Assembly: GCA_017399225.1 (NCBI GenBank)
Contig: JAFQEB010000023.1
Coordinates: 1 to 14,559, forward strand
Source of the DNA: Clostridia bacterium
GTDB taxonomy: Bacteria > Bacillota_A > Clostridia > Christensenellales > Aristaeellaceae
Direction of reading: 5' to 3'
DNA length: 14,559 nucleotides
The notes under the pieces were generated by a model. That model saw nothing but the letters and a program-made list of their open reading frames with translations. It did not search any database and was not told where the DNA came from. Shown here in pieces: positions 1-6,531 of this stretch (within the stretch, counting starts at the first letter, position 1; each line of letters begins with the position of its first letter). The position numbers and the translations under genes are program-made.

Positions 1-508
<508 letters not shown>

Positions 509-548
509 GGTTGTACTCCTTTCGCAGGTCGAAACGAGGCGAGTGCCT

Positions 549-586
549 CAAAAGAAAACCGACTGTCTTGCACACAAAACAGCCGG
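549..586 (-). terminator. Intrinsic terminator of the metK riboswitch (expression platform)
   Basis: Read on the minus strand, CCGGCTGTTTT can pair with CAAGACAGTCGG (one G-U pair and a mismatch-tolerant top), followed by TTTTCTTTT. It sits between the SAM-I aptamer and the metK ribosome binding site, the expected place for a SAM-induced terminator. A competing pairing of GGCAGAT (615-609, the 3' side of P1) with ATCTACC (592-586) is possible with one mismatch and may be part of the antiterminator. That alternative fold is inference. Confidence 0.85.
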
Positions 587-604
587 GTAGATCACAAAGA
601 TCGT

Positions 605-736
605 CCTTATCTGCCAAAGACTTCGTCTCCCTTTCATCAAAGGAGCGATGTGTGCGTCTCTGTGGGATTTGGCACCTTCGCTTTCGCGGGCTGCCGTGGC
701 TTCATCGGGCCCATCCCTCTGCCACTCGTGATAAGG
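605..736 (-). promoter_or_regulatory. SAM-I (S-box) riboswitch aptamer
   Basis: The minus strand carries the conserved S-box core in order: CCTTATCACGAG at the 5' side, GGCAGAGGGATGGGCCC, the kink-turn GATGAAGCC, CGGCAGCC, and AAGGTGCCAAATCC. It closes with CAGATAAGG, which pairs with the first CCTTATC to form a 7-bp P1 helix. It lies between a promoter and a terminator ahead of metK, the standard Firmicutes arrangement. By family knowledge, SAM binding stabilises P1 and favours termination, so metK is off when SAM is high. The aptamer appears intact. Confidence 0.96.
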
Positions 737-754
737 TATTCAGTTGCGGGACAT

Positions 755-783
755 ATACTATCATATCCGACAGCGTTCGTCAA
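755..783 (-). promoter_or_regulatory. Sigma-A-type promoter of metK
   Basis: On the minus strand there is TTGACG (783-778), a 17-base spacer, and TAGTAT (760-755). Transcription would start about 12 bases before the riboswitch P1 helix, as expected for an S-box leader. It lies just past the stop codon of the preceding membrane-protein gene. Confidence 0.85.
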
Positions 784-819
784 GGGGGAACTTTACCCAT
801 TTTCCTGCTTTTCGGACGA

Positions 820-1254
820 TTATTCCGCGTTTTTGCAGGAAATCAGGATGTGCGTCGGTGCAAACAGCAGCACTGACAATCCCAGAAGCAGGGAGCGACT
901 CATGACGGCGCTGAACAAGAACACCAGCGACGGCAGCACGGACAGCACTATGGCGCGGAGCATGTGCTGCTCCTTGAAGTCAACCATCCAGGCTAGGCAG
1001 TAGAGAACGACCAGCACCGCATTGATGATGATGTAGAGGGCAAATGTCTCGTCCGACCACCAGCCAAACCAGGTGCCGGGGATGTTGAAAATCATCAGCG
1101 CAAAGCAGCCGTAGCGCCCGATCTGCTCGATGAGTTCAACAGTTTTGCAGTGCCACTTGTTGGCAAAGCCATCGGGATGCCGGGTGGCATAGATGATGTT
1201 GGGGATCATGATCGCCAGCATGAAAACCAGCCCAAAGGGGTTGAACCATTCCAT
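820..1254 (-). CDS. Small multi-pass membrane protein of unknown function
   Basis: This 144-residue protein has four to five hydrophobic segments, roughly residues 5-22, 48-64, 70-92, 99-117 and 120-138. A short soluble stretch between the first two includes YATRHPDGFANKW and a Cys at 36. I do not recognise a named family. Its start codon lies three bases after the stop of the tsaC/sua5 gene, and its ribosome binding site (AGGAG) is inside the end of that gene, so the two are probably translated from one message. It is the last gene of the DUF1385-prmC-prfA-sua5 operon. No clear terminator follows it before the metK promoter, so some read-through into the metK leader is possible. A function in translation or SAM metabolism cannot be deduced from position alone. 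Confidence 0.85.
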   Translation of the reverse strand: MEWFNPFGLVFMLAIMIPNIIYATRHPDGFANKWHCKTVELIEQIGRYGCFALMIFNIPGTWFGWWSDETFALYIIINAVLVVLYCLAWMVDFKEQHMLRAIVLSVLPSLVFLFSAVMSRSLLLGLSVLLFAPTHILISCKNAE

Positions 1255-1257
1255 AGC

Positions 1258-2325
1258 CTACTCCTGTACCTGCCAACTGCGGATGATATCCTCCGCATTG
1301 ACCGTCCTGAAAGCTGCTGCCCGTCCCAGCCGGTTCATGACCGCCAGGCCCACACCCTCCGGCGGCACGACCTCGGAGAAGATCACGTCCATCTTCTCGT
1401 CGTCCATCCCGCGCAGGGTGGCAAACAGCCGGTGCGCCACCTCGGAGGCGTCATCCCGGTGGCCGATGTCGTGGGGATGGCAATCCGCCAGCGCATCCAC
1501 ATGCTCGGTGAAGCACATCACGCAGGCACGGTGGCCTTCGCCTACCGCGTGGGCATACAGGCGGCGCAGGGCTTCCACCACGTCGGCCTCTTCGCCCTCA
1601 ATGAGCGTCACCTGGCCGTCGGGGGAGTAGTGCTTGTACATCATGCCGGGGGAGAGGGCCTTCTCGCCCTTCTCCAGCGGACGCAGGATGCTGCCGGCCA
1701 GGTCGACCGGGCCGATGACGGCCTCCAGCATGGCCTGCGTGACTCCGCCGGGCCTGAGGATGCAGGGCCTGTCGCCCGCCAGGGAGATCACTGTGGACTC
1801 CAGGCCCACGTCGCTCTCGCCGCCGTCAATGATCAGCGGAATTCGTCCGTCCATGTCGTCAAAGACGTGCCGGGCGCTGGTGGGGCTGGGCTTGCCGGAG
1901 CGGTTCGCACTGGGGGCGGCGATGGGCAGATTGCACGCTTTCAGCAGCGCCATCGCCACGGGGTGGGAGGGCATGCGCACCGCTACGGTATCCAGCTTTG
2001 CCGTGACCTCGTCTGGCACGGCGTCCTTGCGGGGCAGGATGATGGTCAGCGGGCCGGGCCAGAAGGCGTCCATCAGGCGGAGCGCCTGGTCGTTCACCTC
2101 GCAGATGCCCTCCAGCTGGCTGCGGTCGTGGATGTGTACGATCAGCGGATTGTCCGCCGGGCGGCCTTTGGCGGCGAAAATGCCCAGGACAGCCTGCGCG
2201 TCCATGGCGTGGGCGCCCAGACCGTACACGGTTTCGGTGGGGAAGGCGACAAGCTGACCGTCAGCCAGGAGGCGGGCGGCCAGCGCGAGGGATTCGTCCG
2301 TCGCGGGAAGCAGTTGGGTGTTCAT
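1258..2325 (-). CDS. L-threonylcarbamoyladenylate synthase (Sua5/YwlC type, two domains)
   Basis: The enzyme makes threonylcarbamoyl-AMP from threonine, bicarbonate and ATP, the first step of the t6A37 modification of ANN-decoding tRNAs. The YrdC-like domain shows FPTETVYGLG at residues 28-37, KGRPADNPL from residue 53, PSANRSGKPSPT at about 139-150 and GLESTV near 174-179. A linker with LSPGMMYKHYSP leads to a C-terminal Sua5 domain, so at 355 aa this is the long Sua5 form, not the short TsaC form. I chose the ATG at 2325, which has AAGGTG six bases upstream. An in-frame GTG at 2334 would lie inside that ribosome binding site. The gene begins 10 bases after the prfA stop codon and its Shine-Dalgarno overlaps that stop, so coupling to prfA translation is likely. 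Confidence 0.95.
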   Translation of the reverse strand: MNTQLLPATDESLALAARLLADGQLVAFPTETVYGLGAHAMDAQAVLGIFAAKGRPADNPLIVHIHDRSQLEGICEVNDQALRLMDAFWPGPLTIILPRKDAVPDEVTAKLDTVAVRMPSHPVAMALLKACNLPIAAPSANRSGKPSPTSARHVFDDMDGRIPLIIDGGESDVGLESTVISLAGDRPCILRPGGVTQAMLEAVIGPVDLAGSILRPLEKGEKALSPGMMYKHYSPDGQVTLIEGEEADVVEALRRLYAHAVGEGHRACVMCFTEHVDALADCHPHDIGHRDDASEVAHRLFATLRGMDDEKMDVIFSEVVPPEGVGLAVMNRLGRAAAFRTVNAEDIIRSWQVQE

Positions 2326-2335
2326 GTGTATCACC

Positions 2336-3394
2336 TTATGTCAGACTGCGCAGCCGGGCGGATTGTTCCTCCGCCTTCAGCGCGTCGATGATCTCGTCCA
2401 GATCGCCGTCCATGATGTTCTGGATGGCGTAGAGGGTCAGGCCGATGCGGTGATCGGTCACGCGGCCCTCGTGGAAATTGTAGGTGCGGATGCGTTCGCT
2501 GCGGTCGCCGGTGCCCACCTGAATGCGGCGGTTCTCGGCATAGGCCGCATCGGATTCGGCGCGCTTCTTCTCCAGCAGCATGGACTGCAGCACCTGCATG
2601 GCGCGGGCCTTGTTCTGGATCTGGCTGCGCTCGCTCTGGCAGGCGGCCACCATGCCCGTGGGCAGGTGGGTGATGCGCACGGCGCTGTCGGTCTTGTTGA
2701 TGTGCTGACCGCCGTGGCCGCTGGCGCGGTAGGTGTCGATGCGCAGATCCCTGGGATCGATGTCGAAATCGACCTCCTCGGCTTCGGGCAGCACTGCCAC
2801 GGTGCAGGTGGAGGTCTGCCGCTTGCCGTTGGCCTCGGTCACGGGGATGCGCTGCACCCGGTGGACGCCGCTTTCGTACTTGAAACGGGCATAGGCGCCG
2901 CTGCCGGTGATGGCAAAGACGCACTCCTTCACGCCGCCCAGCTCCGTATCCTGGGTGTACATCGGCTCCACCCGGAAGCCCCGGCACTCCGCATAGCGGC
3001 TGTACATGCGCACGAGATCTGCCGCAAAGAGGCAGCTTTCCTCGCCGCCCGCGCCGCCGCGCACCTCGATGATGACGCTGCGGTCATCGTCCGGGTCGCG
3101 GGGGAGCAGGAGGATGCGCAGCTCGTCTTCGAGGGCTGCCTTTTCGGGCAGCAGGGCAGCGAGCTCCTCCTGGGCCATGGCGGCCAGGTCGGGATCGGCG
3201 CGCATCTCCTCCGCCTGGGCGATGTGGGCCAGCAGCCGCTGATAGCGCCGCCAGGCCTGCACCTGCGGCTCCAGCTGGGAGCGTTCCTTCAGGCAGGCCT
3301 GATACTTCGCCATGTCCGCGATGACCTCCGGCTGCACGATGGCCTCCGAGAGCTCTTCGTACCGGTTGACGATCCAGTCAAACTTGTTAAGCAT
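2336..3394 (-). CDS. prfA: Peptide chain release factor 1
   Basis: RF1 recognises UAA and UAG in the ribosomal A site and triggers peptide release. At 352 aa it has the usual length. The anticodon-like tripeptide is PVT at residues 184-186 (in RIPVTEANG), the RF1-type PxT and not the RF2 SPF. The catalytic GGQ is at residues 228-230 within ASGHGGQHINKTDSAVR. The N-terminal part is helical and charged as in the family. Its ATG overlaps the prmC stop by one base (TAATG), so the substrate and its methyltransferase are translationally coupled. The GGQ glutamine (residue 230) is the expected target of PrmC. Confidence 0.98.
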   Translation of the reverse strand: MLNKFDWIVNRYEELSEAIVQPEVIADMAKYQACLKERSQLEPQVQAWRRYQRLLAHIAQAEEMRADPDLAAMAQEELAALLPEKAALEDELRILLLPRDPDDDRSVIIEVRGGAGGEESCLFAADLVRMYSRYAECRGFRVEPMYTQDTELGGVKECVFAITGSGAYARFKYESGVHRVQRIPVTEANGKRQTSTCTVAVLPEAEEVDFDIDPRDLRIDTYRASGHGGQHINKTDSAVRITHLPTGMVAACQSERSQIQNKARAMQVLQSMLLEKKRAESDAAYAENRRIQVGTGDRSERIRTYNFHEGRVTDHRIGLTLYAIQNIMDGDLDEIIDALKAEEQSARLRSLT

Positions 3395-4230
3395 TACAGC
3401 CTCGCTTCGACCATTCTGAGTATGTGCTGATAATCCTCATGGGCGGTGACAAAAGTGAAGCCCGCCGCACGGCACAGGGCCATCACGCCCTGCGCCTGAT
3501 CGAACCCGACCTCCATCAGCAGCGTACCGCCGGGCTTGAGGAAGCGCGGGGCCTCCGCAGCGATGCGCCGGTAGAAGTCATACCCGTCCGTGCCGCCGTC
3601 CAGGGCCATCATCGGCTCCCGGCGGACCTCCTCCTGCAATTCGAGGCAGTCCGCCGCCGGGATATAGGGCGGATTGGAGACAATCACGTCAAAGGCAAGC
3701 CCTGCCGGCAGCGCAGCCCAGAGGTCGCCCTGGTGGCGGGTGATCTTCGCGCCCAGGCGATCGGCATTCAGCCGGGTCACGGCCAGCGCGCCCTCGCTGA
3801 GGTCGGCGGCGTGCACGTCGGCCCGGGGGACGCCCAGCGCCATCGAAACCGCCAGGCAGCCGCTGCCGCAGCACAGATCCAGCGCGGCAGGGGATTCGTG
3901 CGCCCGCAGCGCCGCGATGGCCCGCTCGGCCAGCAGCTCCGTTTCCGGCCGGGGGATGAGCACCCGCTCGTCCACATAAAAGTCCCGGCCCAGGAAGCTC
4001 TGCACACCGGTCAGGTACTGCAGGGGCGTGCGGGTCATGCGCCGCTCGCACAGGGCGCGAAAGACGGCTTCATCAGCCAAAGAAACCTGCGACCAGCTGT
4101 CCAGCCGCAGGTTCATGGGGTTCTGTCCGGTCACATGGCTCAGCAGCAGCGATGCGTCCACCTCTGCATCGGGAACGCCGGCTGCGGTCATGTCTGCGGC
4201 CAGCAGCTTCAGCAGCTCGCGGGGCGTCAC
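3394..4230 (-). CDS. prmC: Release factor glutamine methyltransferase (PrmC/HemK)
   Basis: PrmC uses SAM to methylate the side-chain nitrogen of the GGQ glutamine in release factors. The 278-residue protein has an N-terminal helical domain, then LIPRPETE at 91-98, the SAM-binding loop DLCCGSGCLAVSMA at 118-131, and the catalytic NPPY at 186-189. The start is a GTG (4230-4228) with GGAGG seven bases upstream. It overlaps the stop of the DUF1385 gene as GTGA. The stop codon overlaps the prfA start. The order prmC-prfA puts the modifying enzyme ahead of its substrate in the same transcript. Confidence 0.97.
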   Translation of the reverse strand: MTPRELLKLLAADMTAAGVPDAEVDASLLLSHVTGQNPMNLRLDSWSQVSLADEAVFRALCERRMTRTPLQYLTGVQSFLGRDFYVDERVLIPRPETELLAERAIAALRAHESPAALDLCCGSGCLAVSMALGVPRADVHAADLSEGALAVTRLNADRLGAKITRHQGDLWAALPAGLAFDVIVSNPPYIPAADCLELQEEVRREPMMALDGGTDGYDFYRRIAAEAPRFLKPGGTLLMEVGFDQAQGVMALCRAAGFTFVTAHEDYQHILRMVEARL

Positions 4231-5342
4231 TGTGCTGCCTCCGCAGTCTCCTCGGCAGGGAACTCGTAGCCCTTTTCGGACTGCCGGTAATCGGTCAGGA
4301 TCGCCCAGCCCTCCTCGGTGAGAGGGGCGTTCTTGGGCATACCGTAAAGCGCCACGTTCATGGACACGATGGCAACCTCCAGCATCTTGTCGTCCGGCTC
4401 CTTGGTGGTCAGGCGCTGCATCTGCAGGCCCGGCCAGCGGGCGATGCGGGTAAAGGCGTTGTCCTTATGGGCCAGGCCCTTCAGCACCTCGTAGCTCACA
4501 CCGGCGACCACCGGCAGCAGCGCCAGGTGCAGCAGGAAGCGGGGCAGCCATGCGGAGATATCCCGGCCCACGAAGAGGAACAGCACCATGCTGATGACCA
4601 TGACGATCAGCATGAACGCGGTGCCGCAGCGGGGGTGCAGCGTGGTGAACTGCCGGGCGTTTTCGGGGGTGAGGGGCAGGTTGTTCTCGTTGCAGTAAAC
4701 GGTCTTGTGCTCCGCGCCGTGATACTGGAAGGTGCGGCGCACGTCCGGCACCAGGCCGCACAGGAACATGTAGCCGATGAGGATGATCACCTTGGTGATA
4801 CCGCCCACAACAGTCACGACGACGCCCTTCCAGCTTTCTGCATCCGCAGCAGCCGCAGCGGCCGCATCAGCAGCGCCTTCCGCCAGCTCGGGGGCGGCCT
4901 GGGTAAAGCCGATCAGCTGACCGGTCAGCCATTCCACGCCGGAGGGGATGCCGATGAACAGGCCCAGCGCCAGCACCACGGCCAGCACGATCGCCACGCC
5001 CATCACGACCTTGTCGATGCTCTTGCCCAGCTTTTCGGCCAGCCACTTTTCAAACCGGGAGGGCTCCTCCTCGAACTCCTCGCCCAGCATCTTCATCGAG
5101 TCCTCCAGGGTGCCCATGCCCATGGAGAGCATGGAGCCCATGTTGACCACGCCGCGGATGATGGGCCAGCCCAGCCACTTGTGCTTCCTGGCTGCGGGGG
5201 TGTATTCCTTGCGCTGCACGATCATATTGCCGTCAGGGCGGCGCACGGTGATGGCGATGGCGTCGGGGGCCTTCATCATCACGCCCTCCATGACGGCCTG
5301 ACCGCCGATATCCACACGGGGACAGCTTGCGTTGTTGGACAT
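4227..5342 (-). CDS. DUF1385 family membrane protein (YqhQ-like, COG3872)
   Basis: This 371-residue protein belongs to the DUF1385 family, annotated elsewhere as predicted metal-dependent; its biochemical role is not established. It starts with the family pattern DIGGQAVMEGVMMK (residues 11-24) and carries FQYHGAEHKTVYC (205-217) and TTLHPRCGTAF (233-243), whose His, Glu and Cys residues are likely functional. Hydrophobic segments lie near 112-132, 174-197, 243-260 and 265-285. An alanine/acid-rich loop at 148-170 is low-complexity and probably extracytoplasmic or a linker. The start ATG (5342) has AAGGAG five bases upstream. The reading frame stays open beyond it through the leader, but that extension crosses the promoter and shows no family similarity. 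It is the first gene of the operon that continues with prmC. Confidence 0.93.
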   Translation of the reverse strand: MSNNASCPRVDIGGQAVMEGVMMKAPDAIAITVRRPDGNMIVQRKEYTPAARKHKWLGWPIIRGVVNMGSMLSMGMGTLEDSMKMLGEEFEEEPSRFEKWLAEKLGKSIDKVVMGVAIVLAVVLALGLFIGIPSGVEWLTGQLIGFTQAAPELAEGAADAAAAAAADAESWKGVVVTVVGGITKVIILIGYMFLCGLVPDVRRTFQYHGAEHKTVYCNENNLPLTPENARQFTTLHPRCGTAFMLIVMVISMVLFLFVGRDISAWLPRFLLHLALLPVVAGVSYEVLKGLAHKDNAFTRIARWPGLQMQRLTTKEPDDKMLEVAIVSMNVALYGMPKNAPLTEEGWAILTDYRQSEKGYEFPAEETAEAAQ

Positions 5343-5359
5343 AAGGTCTCCTTCTTTCT

Positions 5360-5417
5360 GCACGCAGATGCGTGCGCTGCAATACATTTTCAGCCGGGGG
5401 AACGATACTGCTCCCCC
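5360..5417 (-). promoter_or_regulatory. Two hairpins in the DUF1385-prmC-prfA operon leader
   Basis: On the minus strand, GGGGGA pairs with TCCCCC across a 10-base loop (5417-5396), close to the predicted transcription start. GCACGC-ATCT-GCGTGC forms a perfect short hairpin (5375-5360) ending six bases before the AAGGAG ribosome binding site (5353-5348). The pairing is direct from the sequence; a regulatory role is inference. Neither matches a riboswitch class I know. Confidence 0.5.
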
Positions 5418-5420
5418 AAC

Positions 5421-5449
5421 ATAATAACATTCGCGGTGAAAGCCTGCAA
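5421..5449 (-). promoter_or_regulatory. Sigma-A-type promoter of the DUF1385-prmC-prfA operon
   Basis: On the minus strand there is TTGCAG (5449-5444), a 17-base spacer and TATTAT (5426-5421). Transcription would begin near 5414, giving a leader of about 70 bases before the DUF1385 start. It separates this operon from the araC-type gene upstream, whose terminator lies at 5487-5505. Confidence 0.8.
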
Positions 5450-5486
5450 TCCCTGCTGAATGGCGCGAAATAATGAATTTACCAGT

Positions 5487-5505
5487 GAAAAGCGGACTGC
5501 CGCTC
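5487..5505 (-). terminator. Short terminator overlapping the AraC-type gene stop codon
   Basis: On the minus strand, GAGCGG pairs with CCGCTT around a CAGT loop, followed by a short TTTC tract. The stem begins within the TGA stop codon. The U-run is short, so termination may be partial. Confidence 0.5.
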
Positions 5506-6322
5506 AGAGATCCGCGGCGTGGCTGCGGTAGCTGCTGGGGGCGATGCCCACATAGCGCCGGAACACGGTGCTGAAATACCCGGCGCTGGAGAAGCCGACC
5601 CGTCCGGCGATCTCGGCCAGGGGGAGCTCGGTGGTCTGTATGAGCTCCTGCGCGGCGCGGATACGGCGCTGGGTGATGTACTCGCCGGGCCGCATGTGCA
5701 GCGCATCGCGGAAGACGCGGCACAGGTGCTGGGGAGTGACCCCAGCGATGTCGGAGAGCTGTTGGAGAGAGATATCACATGGATACGCCTGGTCGATGTG
5801 ATTCAGCACCTTCATGAGCAGCTGGTTCCGCGCGTCCGTTACGGTGAGCATCAGCCGGTGGAATTCCAGGATATAGCTGTATACCAGCCCGGAGCAGGCG
5901 TAATCGCCGAAGAATCTGTCGGAGGTCTGCGCAGCGACCATGCGGCTGAACAGCGACTGGAAGGCGGCGGTGCTTCCGGCGTGGACGATGTGCGGCGCAG
6001 TCATGCCGAGCTGGGAGAGAAGCTGCGGGAGGGCATATCCGTCGAAGGTCAGCCACTGGACGCTCCAGCGGGAGTTCTCTGCGTGGTAGGCGTGGGGATG
6101 ACCTGCAGGGAGAAAGAAGCAGTCTCCTGCAGCGATGGGATGCGTTTCTTCTCCGCAGGTCAGGACGCCCCTGCCCTCCGTACAGAACAGCAGCTGATGC
6201 CAGTAGTAGCCCTCTGGTCGGCTGATGGGCTGCTGATAAGCCGTGCTGCCGATGCCCGTGAGGTACACGGGCAGCTTCCGGGCCTCCAGATGATAGGGGT
6301 ACAGGCAAAGCTCCTGCGTCAT
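5504..6322 (-). CDS. AraC-family transcriptional regulator (cupin plus double HTH)
   Basis: This 272-residue DNA-binding regulator has an N-terminal cupin-type sensing domain (about residues 15-110, with AGDCFFLPAGHPHAYH at 65-80) and a C-terminal AraC domain. The first helix-turn-helix is near 184-206 (ISLQQLSDIAGVTPQHLCRV) and the second near 233-260 (AEIAGRVGFSSAGYFSTVF). The start ATG at 6322 has GAGGAGG seven bases upstream. An ATG six bases earlier would be too close to that site, and the longest open start (6370) lies in the promoter. The gene diverges from the GH42-GH26 operon, so by genetic context it is the probable sugar-responsive activator of that operon. The inducer cannot be read from the sequence. 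Confidence 0.93.
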   Translation of the reverse strand: MTQELCLYPYHLEARKLPVYLTGIGSTAYQQPISRPEGYYWHQLLFCTEGRGVLTCGEETHPIAAGDCFFLPAGHPHAYHAENSRWSVQWLTFDGYALPQLLSQLGMTAPHIVHAGSTAAFQSLFSRMVAAQTSDRFFGDYACSGLVYSYILEFHRLMLTVTDARNQLLMKVLNHIDQAYPCDISLQQLSDIAGVTPQHLCRVFRDALHMRPGEYITQRRIRAAQELIQTTELPLAEIAGRVGFSSAGYFSTVFRRYVGIAPSSYRSHAADL

Positions 6323-6351
6323 GGGCATACCTCCTCGCAACGTTTGATCCC

Positions 6352-6380
6352 AGTATAGCGCGGACGGCATTCTCCGTCAA
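6352..6380 (-). promoter_or_regulatory. Sigma-A-type promoter of the AraC-type gene
   Basis: On the minus strand there is TTGACG (6380-6375), a 17-base spacer and TATACT (6357-6352). The leader to the start codon at 6322 is short, about 25 bases. It faces the GH42 promoter across roughly 50 bases. Confidence 0.85.
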
Positions 6381-6398
6381 TGCACGGGGGAGAAGAAA

Positions 6399-6440
6399 TG
6401 TTCATATTTTAGAAGCCGGTTCAGGAATTTCGATTGAACA
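6399..6440. promoter_or_regulatory. Candidate AraC-type operator in the divergent intergenic region
   Basis: Two related half-sites, TGTTCATATTTTAGA (from 6399) and GGTTCAGGAATTTCGA (from 6418), lie about 19 bases apart in the same orientation. The second abuts the GH42 -35 box, the usual place for an AraC-family activator. An inverted copy, TGAACA (6435-6440), overlaps the -35 box. The match between half-sites is imperfect, so this is a candidate only. Confidence 0.4.
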
Positions 6441-6462
6441 GCCCTGCAAAGCGTGGTATGAT
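6434..6462 (+). promoter_or_regulatory. Sigma-A-type promoter of the GH42-GH26 operon
   Basis: TTGAAC (6434-6439), a 17-base spacer and TATGAT (6457-6462) lie about 70 bases upstream of the GH42 start. Both boxes are good but not perfect, which fits activation by the divergently encoded regulator. Confidence 0.8.
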
Positions 6463-6531
6463 AGGAATCAGAAGAAACGAAGAACAGATATCATGCGCTG
6501 AAGAAAACGACATGGAAGGAAAGTGAAGCAA

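Noticed and set aside
1150..2391. Plus-strand open frame opposite the Sua5-type gene, with similar ones at 2318-3430 and 4152-5459
   Set aside because: All are antisense to conserved genes on the minus strand and show compositional, domain-free translations.
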